DNA from: Dryas octopetala
Lineage: Eukaryota; Streptophyta; Magnoliopsida; Rosales; Rosaceae
NCBI GenBank assembly: GCA_963921425.1
Contig: OY992832.1
Span: forward strand, 6,076,001 to 6,140,000
Direction of reading: 5' to 3'
Length of the DNA stretch: 64,000 bases
Below, piece after piece: positions 46,902-59,304 of the stretch. The position numbers and the translations under genes are program-made. The first letter of the stretch is position 1, and every line of letters starts with the position of its first letter. A model generated the notes under the pieces. It did not search any database and was not told the DNA's origin. It worked only from the letters and a program-made list of their open reading frames with translations.

Positions 46902-46924
46902 TTTTTTTTTTTTTTTGGCCAAGA
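46902..46924 (-). mobile_element. Minimal retroposon insertion (poly(T) plus GGCCAAGA)
   Basis: The 17-bp sequence CCATTGGCTTCCTCTTT at 46885-46901 is repeated exactly at 46925-46941, flanking only a T run and GGCCAAGA. On the minus strand this is a few bases ending GGCC followed by poly(A), the same 3' end as the LINE at 24.25-24.86 kb. It reads as an extremely 5'-truncated LINE insertion. Confidence 0.65.
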
Positions 46925-47709
46925 CCATTGGCTTCCTCTTTATGCTCCTTGAATTCCATCAAAAAAAAGTAAGACCCGCGACGTACATACTCCATTAATT
47001 ATTAGGTTATACTCCACCTCTCATAAAGAAGCTAGCCCACGTTATCGGAATGAGAACTCAGAAATTGAGGAAGATTCTGAATGTTGGATTAGACGTGCAA
47101 TTGAAATGTCTAAAGTTCTAAAGTCAAAGCAACTCTAAAGCCTTGACTTTTAGGTGATGATATAATTAATATAGCAATTAGCAATAGCAGCTGGATTATT
47201 AGACTCCGTCAGCTGTCCCGCCCCTATTAGTTGGTGGTCCATTAAACAAACAACAACTAATATCTTCTTGTTACACTTTCGATCCAAATTCGGATAAAAT
47301 TGCTTGCACTTAGTCTATTAAATTGACCACAGAGAGAGGGAGAGGGAGGGAGAGAGAGAGTTACTGTAATAATATAAAACATGGAGTAGTTGAGGAATTA
47401 GATAAGGACCCTTTAGTGGATATTATAGTTCAAAACCTTAAATTATTAAAACCATCTATGTTTTCTTACATAAATATTAATATTATTATGAATGAATTAC
47501 TGGCTACATTTTACTTATTGTTTGTAATATGTAATACATCTATTTATAATATTTAACAATTAGGTCACTTTATTATAATATTTAGGTCAGTTGGCTTTAC
47601 TTCACTCTCTCACACCCTCTAAAGCCAAAGAACATGACAAGTTTATCACTATAACAATGCTCAAAGATTAGGAAAGCAACCTCCACCCTCATGCCTTCCT
47701 TATTAGTAG

Positions 47710-47905
47710 CATGTTCTTGATTTTTTTTTTTTTTTTGTTTAGCTCAGTTTCTGAAACTGCAACTTATAGTTTCACCTACTGTTTTTAAAACTGCAGTTTC
47801 AGTGGTGTATAACATTTGATATGAGTTCTTGATTTTTTTTGTTTAGCTCAGTTTCACTTGTAGAAACTACAGTTTTAGTGGAGTGGAACACTTAATATGA
47901 ATATT
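47710..47905. repeat. Imperfect tandem duplication of about 110 bp
   Basis: TTCTTGATTTTTTTT-GTTTAGCTCAGTTTC, then a segment with ACTGCAGTTTCAGTGGTG, recurs as TTCTTGATTTTTTTT-GTTTAGCTCAGTTTC and ACTACAGTTTTAGTGGAG. Repeat family not recognised. Confidence 0.6.
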
Positions 47906-49542
47906 TTCTGAAACTCTAGTTCCAATTATGTTAAGTGGCACGTAAGAATATTAGAAAATAAACTAAATAAAAAAATACTTGAAATAAATGCTTTTTGGTT
48001 TAGGATTTGAACCTTTTAACTAAAATTGTAGAGGTTAACAACAACAAAAAAAAGCTGAAATTGTAGAAATATGAACTAGTTCAATTAATTGGAGGAAGCA
48101 CTGGTACCTAGTTTCTTTGATGAAGATTTACACACCCAATTGATTAGATTTGTTTCTTCAGATTGGTGGCTTCATCGGCCTCTGCAACATAGCAGAGATA
48201 TGGACATAGGAGAGAAGAGAGATAAAGGGAGAGAGAGGGAAGAAGAGAGGGGGGAGAGAGAAAGAGTATGATACAAACGAGAACAAGAACACCCATATAT
48301 ATAGAAGGTGGTCCGCAAAAAAATTATGAGGCTTTGGGTGTGTTTAAGTAATAAAAGAATTTGTCAGTACCTAATAATTAATGAGCTCTATTATTATTGC
48401 AATTACATGAGAGAGAAGAGAAGTGAAGAGAGAGAGAGCCAAAAATAAGATGTAATAAAATTGTTAAAAAGAATAATTAATTAGTTAATTAATTAAGGAC
48501 CCATCTTGGGCTAAATCTTCCATAATACGTGAGTTTCACCTCATTGTAAGAATGTCAGACATGCCCATGAAAGAATCTCTCCCCATCTTGGCTTTGAATT
48601 TTCGTTGGCGTTTGCTAGATTTGCAACACCTACATAATAGCCTAACGTCGCATACAAAATGCATCGTCATGGGTAACATCATTATCATAATCGAATAATC
48701 CTTGGATAGTTGGATCGGAATCTACTTCTTCCTTATCCATTATCGCATAAACTAACGCAAATGACAGCTTAGCCATGGGATTAAACCATTTTTTAAAAGC
48801 TTAACCTGCAAACCCTGCAAGCTTTAGTCTCTACATCTAACATGCTTTACATTAATGGCGGCCACCACTACTGCACAATTTTAAGCCTAAAAAGACAAAA
48901 CACTAGTAATTATCTTTTTAATATAAATTTTAAACTAAAAGACAACCTTGTTTTAGATATAAACACATAATCAGCACTGGAAAACAAACAGATTTTATTT
49001 TCAGAGTACCTTTCGAATGATTTAAGGCAACCTTGTAAGGGTACTGGTATTTTGGAGACTTGGACAGATCATTATCAAACGACATCCCAACTAAAGTTTC
49101 ATTAAAAAAAGAAAAAGAAAAGATTAAACCACATGCCTTGCACCACCTTTACCACAGCCCGTCTTGAGAAAACTAAACTATTACACAGGCACAGCCAAGT
49201 CTTAGCCTCCAACCACCAAGAAACTTATACAAATGCACAACAGATCATATGCATGGGGTTGAATAAACAATTTCAACTAATAGGCCTCAAGAATAATCTC
49301 GAAATACAGAATTTTGGTGCAAATTTGCCCCATTCAACACCTATGTGAGAGTAGAAAGATGTAATACCATGTTCCTAAACAACCTCTTCTTCATCAGCTA
49401 AACATATCTGTCTTGGGTAATTACTGATAATGACAATGGTAGTGAAATCAAACCAGACAAAAGAATTTTGCACAACCCCGGTATACAGAGATACAGATGT
49501 AGCAACACAAATCAGCCACATCTAATGCAGAAGATTCAAATC

Positions 49543-52500
49543 CTAGCTTGAACAACACCCAGCTTTCTTCACAGCAGAAACATCTTTACTGACGTCGATT
49601 TTCTCTCCTTGGGAAGGAACAGCTGAAGCAGCTCCTTCATCGCCAGCCTCCATGGTCTTCTTGCTCACAATGTGAAAGATCTGGGTAAGGACTTCAGCAA
49701 ATGCATTGTCCACATTAGTTGCTTCAAGTGCAGAAGTTTCCATGAAGTAGAGGGACTCCCTCTCGGCAAACGATTTTGCATCCTCAGTTGAGACTGCCAC
49801 AAGGTGACGAAGATCTGATTTGTTACCGACAAGCATGACAACAATGTTGGGATCAGTATGATCTCTCAACTCCCTTAACCACCTTTCCACACTTTCAAAT
49901 GTTGCATTCCGAGTGACATCGTACACAAGCAGTGCACCCACAGCCCCTCGATAGTAAGCACTAGTTATGGCTCGGTACCTACAAATACAAAAAGGAAATA
50001 CATGCTGATTCTGAAATGAACCTCAAAAAGTAGAAATCTTCAAATTCAGTGGGTAGCAATAGCAGTAATTTAGTCATGCTAAATAATAATAACAACAATA
50101 CTATCAAACACAATTGAAACATTTAAGTAGCGGTAAACATATCCAGAATCTCATATAGAGCATCATCGGAAAGAACCAATTTTAACCAAACCATCCTGGT
50201 ATAGCTGTTGGAACCTATTAAATTTATCAACACAGTGTCTAGAGTCTCATACTGAATTTGTATATTACCATACATGTAGATGTTCCCAGATCAATTGTCT
50301 GTCATATTATACATTTGAATCAGAATATGATGTAACCATACATAATACATCTGAACAGAGCCCACAATTCATCAATTTTCTATTCATAATGGTACCTTAT
50401 ACTGAAGCTTTCTTTTGTCTCTTCCAAATTGATATGATTCCCAAGTTATATATAGCATATATACAAGCATTCCAGCCAGCACCGCCAAAGCCATCCCAAT
50501 CCCAGTCCCAACGACCAAACCAACTAGTAGGAGGATCTAAACATCATCCATGGCAGTGATGGAGACGATGGATGGCCAACGATGAACGACGAATCATAAG
50601 AATTTGCAGCATGTTTGTTGTTATATTACAACATTCATTATTTCCTCCCTTTCAATGCTATGAAACAAAGCGGACCAGGTAGGGTTCACACACCTCACAC
50701 TTCTAGTTCAGGCAAAACCCATTTGAGATTTGAATTCGAGAAGTACCACTCAAAGCTAAAGTTTTTAAGGGTAATTGAACTGTCATGCAGCTCATACAAC
50801 TTCACCAGAAGAGGAAAGTAAACTAGACAATCTTCAGCTAGCTGGTTTTGTGGGTGCTCAAACTATCATCCATTATTGAATATGTGTCAATTTGAACTGA
50901 TGGTGGCACACTAGTTATGCAGAATGCCTTGCCCACTTACTCATGTTACAAACAAAACGGCATGTGAATGAAGTTGAATCACAGATGATGATTCTGAGTT
51001 TGGATTTCTGGTGGGCAGTACTCGTCTTCATGGTAATAAATTAAAAAGCCTTACTTTTTAAAATGCATAGTTACCATCTTGCTCATAAAGAAGCCATTAG
51101 GATATAAAAAGACACATTTTGAATCACATGTACTATAAGAAAGAAACTTTTAGCCAAATTAAGCATCCAGTCACTCAAATACCATGGGTTATCTTGTTTT
51201 ATTATATTATTTTAACTTGAAAAAAAAAAACACACACACACCAGACCCTACTTATAGATTCAAACCTCACTATACAGGGATACTTGTTATAATTAAGCAA
51301 GATAACCACTCGAGAAGCTTTAAAGAACTTTACAAAAAGCCTGGGACAGTTCTTATAAAAAAATTTAAACTACATTATCTAACTTTGGATTACTGAAATA
51401 ACTTTAAAGGAGTTCAAAAAGAAATTTTTCAGGAGTTTTTAAACTTACAAGTTGGTATCAGCAATCATAAAATCCCCAAGAGCAATAATTTCTGCACTTC
51501 CTACCAAATGGTATGTAGGATGAAGAGCAAAAGTAAAGCTTTCACATGCTGTAGTCTAGAACACCTATATCTGATACAGCTTTTTTTTGGGCAAGATACA
51601 GAGGAAAGAACACAACTGATACAGCTTTTTCACAGTGATGTATGCTACAAACTTAAATATAAAATTGCCTGTACTCAGGGGGTGACAACCATATTGAAGC
51701 CCATAGGAAAACTTCAAAACAGAACTAATGAATGACCTCCACCAAAATCTACCAACAAACTAGCTGAGATCTCTAATAAGCAATGACTTTGAAACTGATG
51801 TTAAGTTGGTTTTGACTAGTATCAGATAGTGAGAGGCAAGTAACCTGCCACAGGACACTTCAGAAAATACCCAAACAGCCCATCAAACAAGCTTCACATG
51901 TAATAGTATCTAACTAACAGCATTTCAGCATATAGAATCAGCAACATCCCTCCGAAATTAAGTATCTTCCACAGTAAATGAAATAAGGTGAAATGTTTTT
52001 CAGCCAGAAGAATAGTCCACAAGTAGTCAAACAATTTGTATAGACTGGTAAAGACAATAGATTCTTTTGAACATAGGATAGATATAAGCTTTCATAAGTA
52101 TTCTATCCAATGGCTTAATGACGCAGCAACTGGGATTTTCGATATACCCTTCCCATCATCTGGGAAGCAGAAATTACACTGACCTAAAAGCTAACACAGT
52201 TTGCACATTTCACACTTCATTTCTAAACTACCAAAAGAGAGGCAAAATACGCAAACCAAGCATAAAATATCGAATGCAAAATATTATTTAGTTGATGAAT
52301 CTAAGTTTGATCTGTGTATAACTTAGATTGTTACAAGAACAAAGTAATATTCTTTATGTGAACAATTTCTCAAATAGGAACTTATTACATGACCCAAAAA
52401 TTATTTGTGTATATCTTACTTAATCCCAACCTCTTCGGATCTACTAAAACCGAACCCAAATAAGAAACCAAATCTCACCAAGCTTATATATAATTTCATT

Positions 52501-52936
52501 ACTTAAAACCCAACAAATCTTGTGCCTGCACTCAACCAAGCCTAATAATACGTATAGTTACAAAAAGTTTCTCATGTCCTAAGATCATTTCCTCAATTTT
52601 CTCAGCAACCAAACAGGCGAAAGATTCAAACCCACATAAAAACTGAAGAAAGCAAGAAAGACCCAGATCATAAACAAGCATAAATATAAAGAAAGAAGAA
52701 AGAAATCGGACCAACCTTTCTTGGCCAGCAGTGTCCCAAATCTGGGCCTTGATGACCTTGCCATCCACATCCAAGCTCCGGGTGGCGAACTCGACTCCGA
52801 TGGTGGACTTGGACTCGAGGCTGAACTCGTTCCTGGTGAACCTGGAGAGCAAGTTGGACTTGCCCACGCCCGAGTCCCCGATCAGCACCACCTTGAAGAG
52901 GTAGTCATAGTCATCCTCAGCTCTGTACCCAGCCAT
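49543..52936 (-). CDS. Rab11-type small GTPase, RABA1 subclass (RABA1c/d-like)
   Basis: Two exons: 52716-52936 and 49543-49978, separated by a 2.7-kb intron splitting the Arg codon of AGQER, 218 aa. GTP-binding motifs: GDSGVGKSN (residues 20-28, P-loop), the switch [15 protein letters not shown] (switch II), GNKSDL and ETSAL. The C-terminus KKAGCCSS supplies the double-Cys geranylgeranylation site. It acts in trans-Golgi/recycling-endosome traffic to the plasma membrane and cell plate. The start [20 protein letters not shown], the segment [20 protein letters not shown] and [20 protein letters not shown] match RABA1c/d better than RABA1f or RABA2. Complete and apparently functional. Confidence 0.95.
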
Positions 52937-53471
52937 TATGGTTACTAATTCCTTACTGTAACCAAAACAAAAACAGTAACGATTTATTTGCTTCCAAGAA
53001 GAAGCCGAGAAAGGTAGTGGTCTTATTCTTTAGATCTCTCTCTGATTTTGTTTTTTTGGTGTTTTTCTTTTCGACCTTTCGGCTTTTCTGAGGTGTGTCA
53101 AAGTCTCAGACCATGGAAGACTGCTGTCTGCCTTTGCTGGTTTGGGCTGGGCTAGGGTCCAATAAGGAAGAGGGTGATGTGTCTTGGCCCTTGTGAAACT
53201 TGAAATGACATTTATTTCCTTGTTGGAGTCATTTGAATTGGATTAAATATGAGGGTGTTTTTGAGATTTTGTAATGTTATCAATTTGCTCCTTTTGGGTT
53301 TTCTCATTTTTTTTCTTTTTTATCAGATAAAAAAAACCTGATCAAGGAATAAGCTTCTGATAACGGAGGGTTCTTAAATCTTTAATGAATGATAATAAAT
53401 TTACTGTTGCAAGAAAGCAGGAGTGAATTAATGAATTTAGCAGATTCCAGTGAGATATTAAGAAAAGTTTT
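52937..53471. other. RABA1 promoter/5' region
   Basis: No further gene. Contains a T/C-rich stretch on the plus strand; a TATA box could not be placed. Confidence 0.35.
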
Positions 53472-54032
53472 GAGGGCTGCTATTTGCACATCCTTTTTTT
53501 TCTTTTTGCACACCCTTTTTCTCTTTTTTTCTCCTACACACCCCACACACTTACTTCAAATTCAAAATCTCTCAACACACACCTAACCCATTACTAAAAT
53601 ACCCTCATTTCATTACACACCCTTCTTTCTTTCCCTCTCTTTTTTCTCACGTTCACACCCCCTTCCCCCTGTTTTTTTTTTTTTTTTCTTCTTCTTCTCC
53701 AACCCTCCCCCAGCCAGCCAGCCCCTCCACCCAACCCACCTAGCCCCTCAACCCCCTCACCCGACCCACCCCTCCCTCCCTCCCCCTCCGGCCTCCCCCC
53801 TCCACCCAACCCACCTAGCCCCTCAGCCCCTGCACCGACCCCCCCGCAGCACCACCTTCTCTCTCTCTTCCCCAGCCCACCCCAACCCAGCCCCGACCAC
53901 CCCTCACAGCCCACCCCAGCCCCGACCCACCCACTCAGCCCCTCACCGGACCACCTCATTCCCTCCCGCACCCCAGCCCTGTAGCAGCACCACCTCCTCT
54001 CTCTCTCTCCTCCCGCGCGCAGCTGCGCATCC

Positions 54033-54154
54033 GTTCGACACTGGCCCACCGAAAATGTCACACTCGTTCGGCAGGCATCCGCCGAACGATGTGAGTGTTG
54101 TTCGGTAGGTACCCACCGAACATCAAGGACCCGTTCGGCAAGTGCTCGCCGAAC
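54033..54154. repeat. Tandem array of four 33-34-bp units, each with a 22-nt palindrome
   Basis: Units begin at 54033, 54066, 54100 and 54133. In the last three, GTTCGGC or GTTCGGT is followed by an 8-nt spacer and its exact complement GCCGAAC or ACCGAAC. The first unit is decayed (GTTCGAC ... ACCGAAA). The array lies between the C-rich and G-rich arms of the foldback element. Confidence 0.85.
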
Positions 54155-54162
54155 CAGCTACT

Positions 54163-54164
<2 letters not shown>

Positions 54165-54204
<40 letters not shown>
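54165..54204. repeat. (GA)n microsatellite
   Basis: About 20 GA units directly after the palindrome array. Confidence 0.9.
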
Positions 54205-54207
<3 letters not shown>

Positions 54208-54554
54208 GCACGCCGGTGGTTGGAAGCCGCTGCGCGCGGTGGCTGGAGGGCTGGGGTGGTCGGGGCTGGGTTGGGGTGAGAAGGGGCGGGGCTGGGGTGG
54301 TCGGGGCTGGGTTGGGGTGGGCTGGGGTGGGGCTGGGGTGGTCGGGAGAGATGGTAGAGAGAGGGAGAATGGTGGTGGGGGTGGCTGTGCAAGCTTGAGA
54401 AAGATGGAGGGGTGTGTACGGGGGGGGATGGGAATGGGGTGTGTGGGTGAGGGGAGGGTTAAAGTGGTCTTTTTTTTTAGGCTTTTTTTTCTTTTTCAAA
54501 AGGGGTGTGCAAAAAGAAAAAAGAGGGTGTGCAAATAGCAGCCCTCAAAGTTTT

Positions 54555-56686
54555 TTTTTTTTTAAAGGAAGATACTAATATATATTTTCACATGATTAAT
54601 GAATACCATTACTTTTCAATATTATTTTGTTAACTAAACCTATCCTTATATATTGTTTTGAGAATTAACTTGGAGTATAAACAATACATCAACCACAATT
54701 GTAAAGCTTACTAACTCATATGATTTTCACTAATGGTTTAATATCATGAGCCATTATTGGCCTACATGTGTAAATGGCTGGGTTACACCATAGCTAGTGA
54801 CTGCACTAAGACTGTGATATTCTGTTGCTATATATCTTTTTTTTATTTTTTTTGGGTTTGTAATTATGATTCACAATTTTTTCATGATGGTTCACTTTTG
54901 AGAATCATAAACTGTGAATAATAAAAAAAAAAGTGGCAAAGGGTGATATGAGAATATGAAGCAGGAAAACTGAATCAACACTGTTTTCAGCACCTTCCTT
55001 ATTCTCAACTAGAAAATAATTTATTTTCTACTAGAAGTGTCAACATTGATAATATTATATCATCATTAGTAATCATGAAGCATGACAACTCAATAGTGAA
55101 TATAATTGATCTCTTACCAGGACTTTGCAATTTGAAGTGCATGACAACATAGAACAACTTTGGTTGGTAAACATCAGGAAAAAAAAAAAAAAAAAACATT
55201 CTTCATTAGGTAGGTAATATAATCAAATTAAAACAAGTTGCCGACAAGCATTATAAGAATTAATTAAACCACCAGTCAAACTCATGTCTGTCTACTTAAT
55301 AACAAAACTGAATCTGCTCCAATTGGTGTAATATGCATGCAAATAAAACTCAATTACAAATACCAACAGAACAGATCAGACAAAGTGAGTACTAGAAAAT
55401 TTTGATTTGTTATGATAAGTGAACAGTGCACTTGCAGCAAATTTGATTTGTTTGAAAACCCATTTTATAGAATGGAGAAGCTCGATGGTGGATTAATACA
55501 CAGTCCACACATTTTGCACAGGGAATATATAAAGACTTTGATAACTAGGAATGTGCTTAATTATGTTACATAAAAGCATAAAATTGCTTCTGCATTGATG
55601 AACACCTCACACGTTTAATACTAATCTTTGTCACCAACCAGACGAATCTTTCGCACCAACCATGAGTTGAGTTATGACCCATGAAGTAGACCCACAAATG
55701 ATTATGTTCCACCACTATGTCCATCAAAGAGAGTGATATACGTTGACTGATTCAGAAACGAAACTTATCTTTGTGGGAATGTGATGAATAAATCTCTTTG
55801 AGACATGTGATCAGATAATTTTACTGTACTCTTTTACAAAAATATCAATAGTTGGGGGCAATAATCCATATTATGGGAGTTGGAAAAAAAATTAATGGGA
55901 AAAAATATTTCCCTAGAAATAATTGACCCCTACCCATAAGTCATATGGTAAATTACTAACTAATTATCAGTTGAGTGGTATTTTTCTCTACTTTATTAAA
56001 AATAGTCCCAAATTCAACTCAAATGTCATAGTATAGATTGAAATTTGTTTTGATAAACAAAATATTTTATTTTTCAAGAGGAAGCAAGCACATCATCATC
56101 TAGTATGGGGACCAACCATTGTAAGCCCTCCTCCATCCAAACAGATAAATTGGAACAAGGTAAAGTAAAGTAGAAACACATGCGCTGCACGGTTACAATT
56201 CGAGTATTCGAGGCCTAAATTTAGCATACAATTAACTGAAAATTATTCAAAGAACATTCAATTCAGATTACAAATTTAACACATCAAATTATCTTATAAG
56301 AGAATATTTTCGACACTACATAAAATTAAACGTATAAAACAATTTTTAATAGCAGCCGCTATACCTCTAGCATCACTCTAAAATTAATTAAGGTTTTCAA
56401 AGCTTCAAAGACTCTTGAATCTTGATAGCCTACCTGATATTCAAACACATGTACAATGATCATGTAATATGGTACCCACGACCTCCCTATGATTGCATAC
56501 ATACAGCCATACACGTCCTTATCAGACTCCCCACCAACATGTTACAAAATTAGTGACTACCTCTGCAAAGTGCATCAACTATGTCCCAATTCTCAATCCC
56601 CAGCCACCAATTCCAAAGCCAACCATTTATTCATTTATCATTATCTTATTCAGTTTTCAGTTGTATTCTCCATTGTAATTTGCCAA
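54555..56686. other. Intergenic, no gene recognised
   Basis: AT-rich with poly(T)/poly(A) runs. The last 200 bp are presumably the leader of the next gene; in-frame sequence from 56489 lacks protein character. Confidence 0.4.
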
Positions 56687-57100
56687 ATGTCTGGCTCTCA
56701 GTCTGAGGTCTCTTCTTCAGCTTCCCCTCCAAGTCCAAGGGTGATGTTGGTCCCAAAATCCACTTCGGATCGACTGCTTGAGAAGTTCTTTGATGCTGCA
56801 CAGTTTGACTTTGATTATGAGCAGAGTGGATTGTGGTCTCCTCCAATCCGGCGTAGTGCCTTCTTCAGCTCAGCAGGTAGAATTTTCACTGAACAAGAAA
56901 TGCTTGCCAAACTTACAACTCTCATGGATGCTCGCACAACACACAGAAAACCTTGTTTCCGAGTAAGTTGCTAGCTACCCATTACTCCTTTGTTTCCTCT
57001 TTCACTCTTGAGTGTGTTTGAGAGAAAGACACACACACATACATAGATATTTAACTTGTACTTGTTAATGTCTCTGTTGTAGGCATTCTGGTGCTCTTGA
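56687..57100 (+). CDS. Small plant protein of unknown function
   Basis: Two exons: 56687-56962 (donor GTAAGT) and 57083-57100 (acceptor TTGTAG), 97 aa ending CFRAFWCS. It starts MSGSQSEVSSSASPPSPRVM, followed by LVPKSTSDRLLEKFFDAAQF and DFDYEQSGLWSPPIRRSAFF, an FTEQEMLAKLTTLMDART segment and a basic tail. The ordered, charged middle and a small last exon encoding a Cys-containing tail look like a conserved gene, but I cannot name the family. No signal peptide or membrane segment. Confidence 0.7.
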
Positions 57101-59304
57101 AGGATACCTTGTATTCATGAGAATTGCAGGTCAGGAAACAAATACAGAGCAAACAAGGAATAAGAAACAGAGAACCAAATTTTTACTTCTTTTCTCCTTT
57201 ATCATGTAAATATTCATTGTTCAAAATTATTAGAAAGGAAAAAGAATATAAAGAGTAAAAATGTTTTGTCATCGACCCTTTTCCTTTTTTATTTTATTAT
57301 TTTTGGTCTTTAATTGCATTTACCAAACTGAGAAGTTCTGTGATGTGCATATTCTTTGTTGTTCAATTAAAGTATTTAATTATCTAGTGATTCTGTAGTG
57401 GAAGTCATCTTTATAAAAGTATCTATTAGCAAAATAAACTCCATAAAGATTGTTACTACAGGAGGTGTACTAGGAGTTATAAAAATAAAGAAAAATGATA
57501 GAGCTGGTTTTGGGCAGTGGAAGTTCATTGCCCTGTAGTAGATGCAAATTAGCTGATGGGTTAACTTCAAGATGTTATATATATTTCGTCAAGTCATGAC
57601 CAGCAGACCAGGCCGCCATTCTGATTATGACTTGAAAACATAAAGGGGATAATTTGCTTACTACTCAACCCAGCTCACACAGAAAACCTCATATTCCAGA
57701 GAAAGGTGGAAAGTAGAGGACAGGTCCAAACCCCAGAAGAAGAAAATAGAAAAAGGGAAAAAAATTCATGTTAGATTTTCTGCTAGAAATATTCGTGTAA
57801 TCTGTAGTCTGTAGAGCAACATACATTAAATAATATGCTGTAATTGATGAGGTCATGCACCATATATGACAGACCAGCTCATTCAGACAGACTTGTGGGT
57901 CCTCCAGTTGCAGTATTTGCTAGCAATAAACAAAGGGAATAAATAGGGTGTGGAATCAGGATCATGAACATATCATTATGCAGAGAGGCAAGGATTTCTT
58001 TTGCATGTGGCAGCAGTGCTAGCTTGACAGACTTCTAAAGATTTCCTGCTGCAGTTCTGATTCAGAATTTCCAGCTGTACAAGCAGATCCCTACTTTTAG
58101 TATAACAAGGTCAGGCTACTTAAAAGGGAGAGCTTCCATCAAAGCTTATTACCTACATTGCACAGAGAAAGAGAGCTGTCAAACTATGCGGCTCTTCCCA
58201 TTCACACTTTTGCCTATTTGGTTTTACATCTACAATGTGATTAACTGATAAGAAAATGGTAACTGATGCTAAAACTGTCAGCTGCTGAAAGCTACACTAG
58301 GCCTCACTCTACCCCTCTCACTACAGGGTTAGCTGGCTTCTTATTGAATATTTTTGTGCTTTTTTTTAGTCACAATAATTTTTTTGGGACCTCTCTCTAT
58401 AAAATGAGAAAAAAAAAAAAAAAAAAGAGCTCAACTATGTAAATGGAATGGTACGTAGCTTTTCCAAATTTCAATTTGTTACACACTTATACTCGCACTC
58501 CACTGGTTGCATTTGCAAAAACTTGGAACTCAATCGAGTGAAATAATCCAATGCTTCTACTCGTGACACTGCTTATTTTCTTACTGATTGAGGAAGGTGC
58601 ATCATAACAACCCTGAAAAAAGTTGCTTTTTTTTTTATTAAAGAAATGTTGTCATGCCAACACAAACCACAGAACTATAAATATTGGAATTTACGGGGTT
58701 GCTGCAGAGATGGTTAAAAGGGAATTTTTTTGGGAGTAAAAAGGAGTTGAAAAAGGACTTGCTTGCATGGAGGGCTTCAAACTCCTGTTATATAGATATA
58801 AAATGTAGAGATACTGTATATACAATAAGTGGAAACCTCTGTAGCCAAGTGAGGTCTATTTTCCCTCCAGAACCCTATAATCTTTATCGCTTACATGTTC
58901 CTATATAAGTCTCTGCCTATCATCTTCTAGGGGTATATACACCTGCATTGAGACAGAGACGGAAGGTAGCATTTTATCAAAAGGTTATGTACAGTAGTTA
59001 CAAGAAGCATAAGCCATGGTCCGCGGTTGTTTCCAATATGCTCCATTGATCAGTCAAAATCAGTGGCTTGATAAAGGACCAACATGCGTATTCAATGTAA
59101 TGCACCTATATCTATGAAGTTTTTTATATACTTTGAATCATATAGCTTCAAATTTATTTCAAACTGCAAATGAGAAAAATATTCTGTTTTCAGATTTCTT
59201 CTCATTGCTGAGAGAATTAACATCCATAGGTCAAAATGGTAAATCTATTAAGCTCCACTATACTTACAGAGTTAAGGTTGAAAAGCGAGCTCTATGCATA
59301 AGCA
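57101..59304. other. Intergenic, no gene recognised
   Basis: The first 150 bp are likely 3' UTR. The rest is AT-rich; the open frame at 58684-58908 (starting at a non-ATG in part) has no family features. No tRNA or miRNA recognised. Confidence 0.4.

Larger units (their letters stand above)
45776..49542. other. Intergenic, no gene recognised
   Basis: AT-rich. Holds GA-rich runs at 47333-47361 and 48203-48263, the repeat at 47715-47900 and the tiny retro-insertion at 46902. The right end (49020-49542) is probably 3' UTR of the Rab gene. Confidence 0.4.
53472..54546. mobile_element. Foldback transposon (1075 bp) with palindrome array
   Basis: The ends GAGGGCTGCTATTTGCACA and TGTGCAAATAGCAGCCCTC are perfect inverted copies, flanked by AAAGTTTT at 53464-53471 and 54547-54554. 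The left half is very C-rich (53690-54000) and the right half G-rich (54205-54440), so the arms could fold back. An 8-bp duplication fits hAT or Mutator. Long frames in it are Pro- or Gly-rich composition artefacts. Confidence 0.8.

Noticed and set aside
53594..54538. Long Gly/Trp- or Pro/His-rich frames
   Set aside because: Composition artefacts of the C-rich and G-rich arms of the foldback transposon, with no domain or start context.
58130..58330. CTCTTCCCATTCACAC stretch as a miR482-like hairpin
   Set aside because: Only partial similarity to the miR482 family and no convincing complementary arm nearby.
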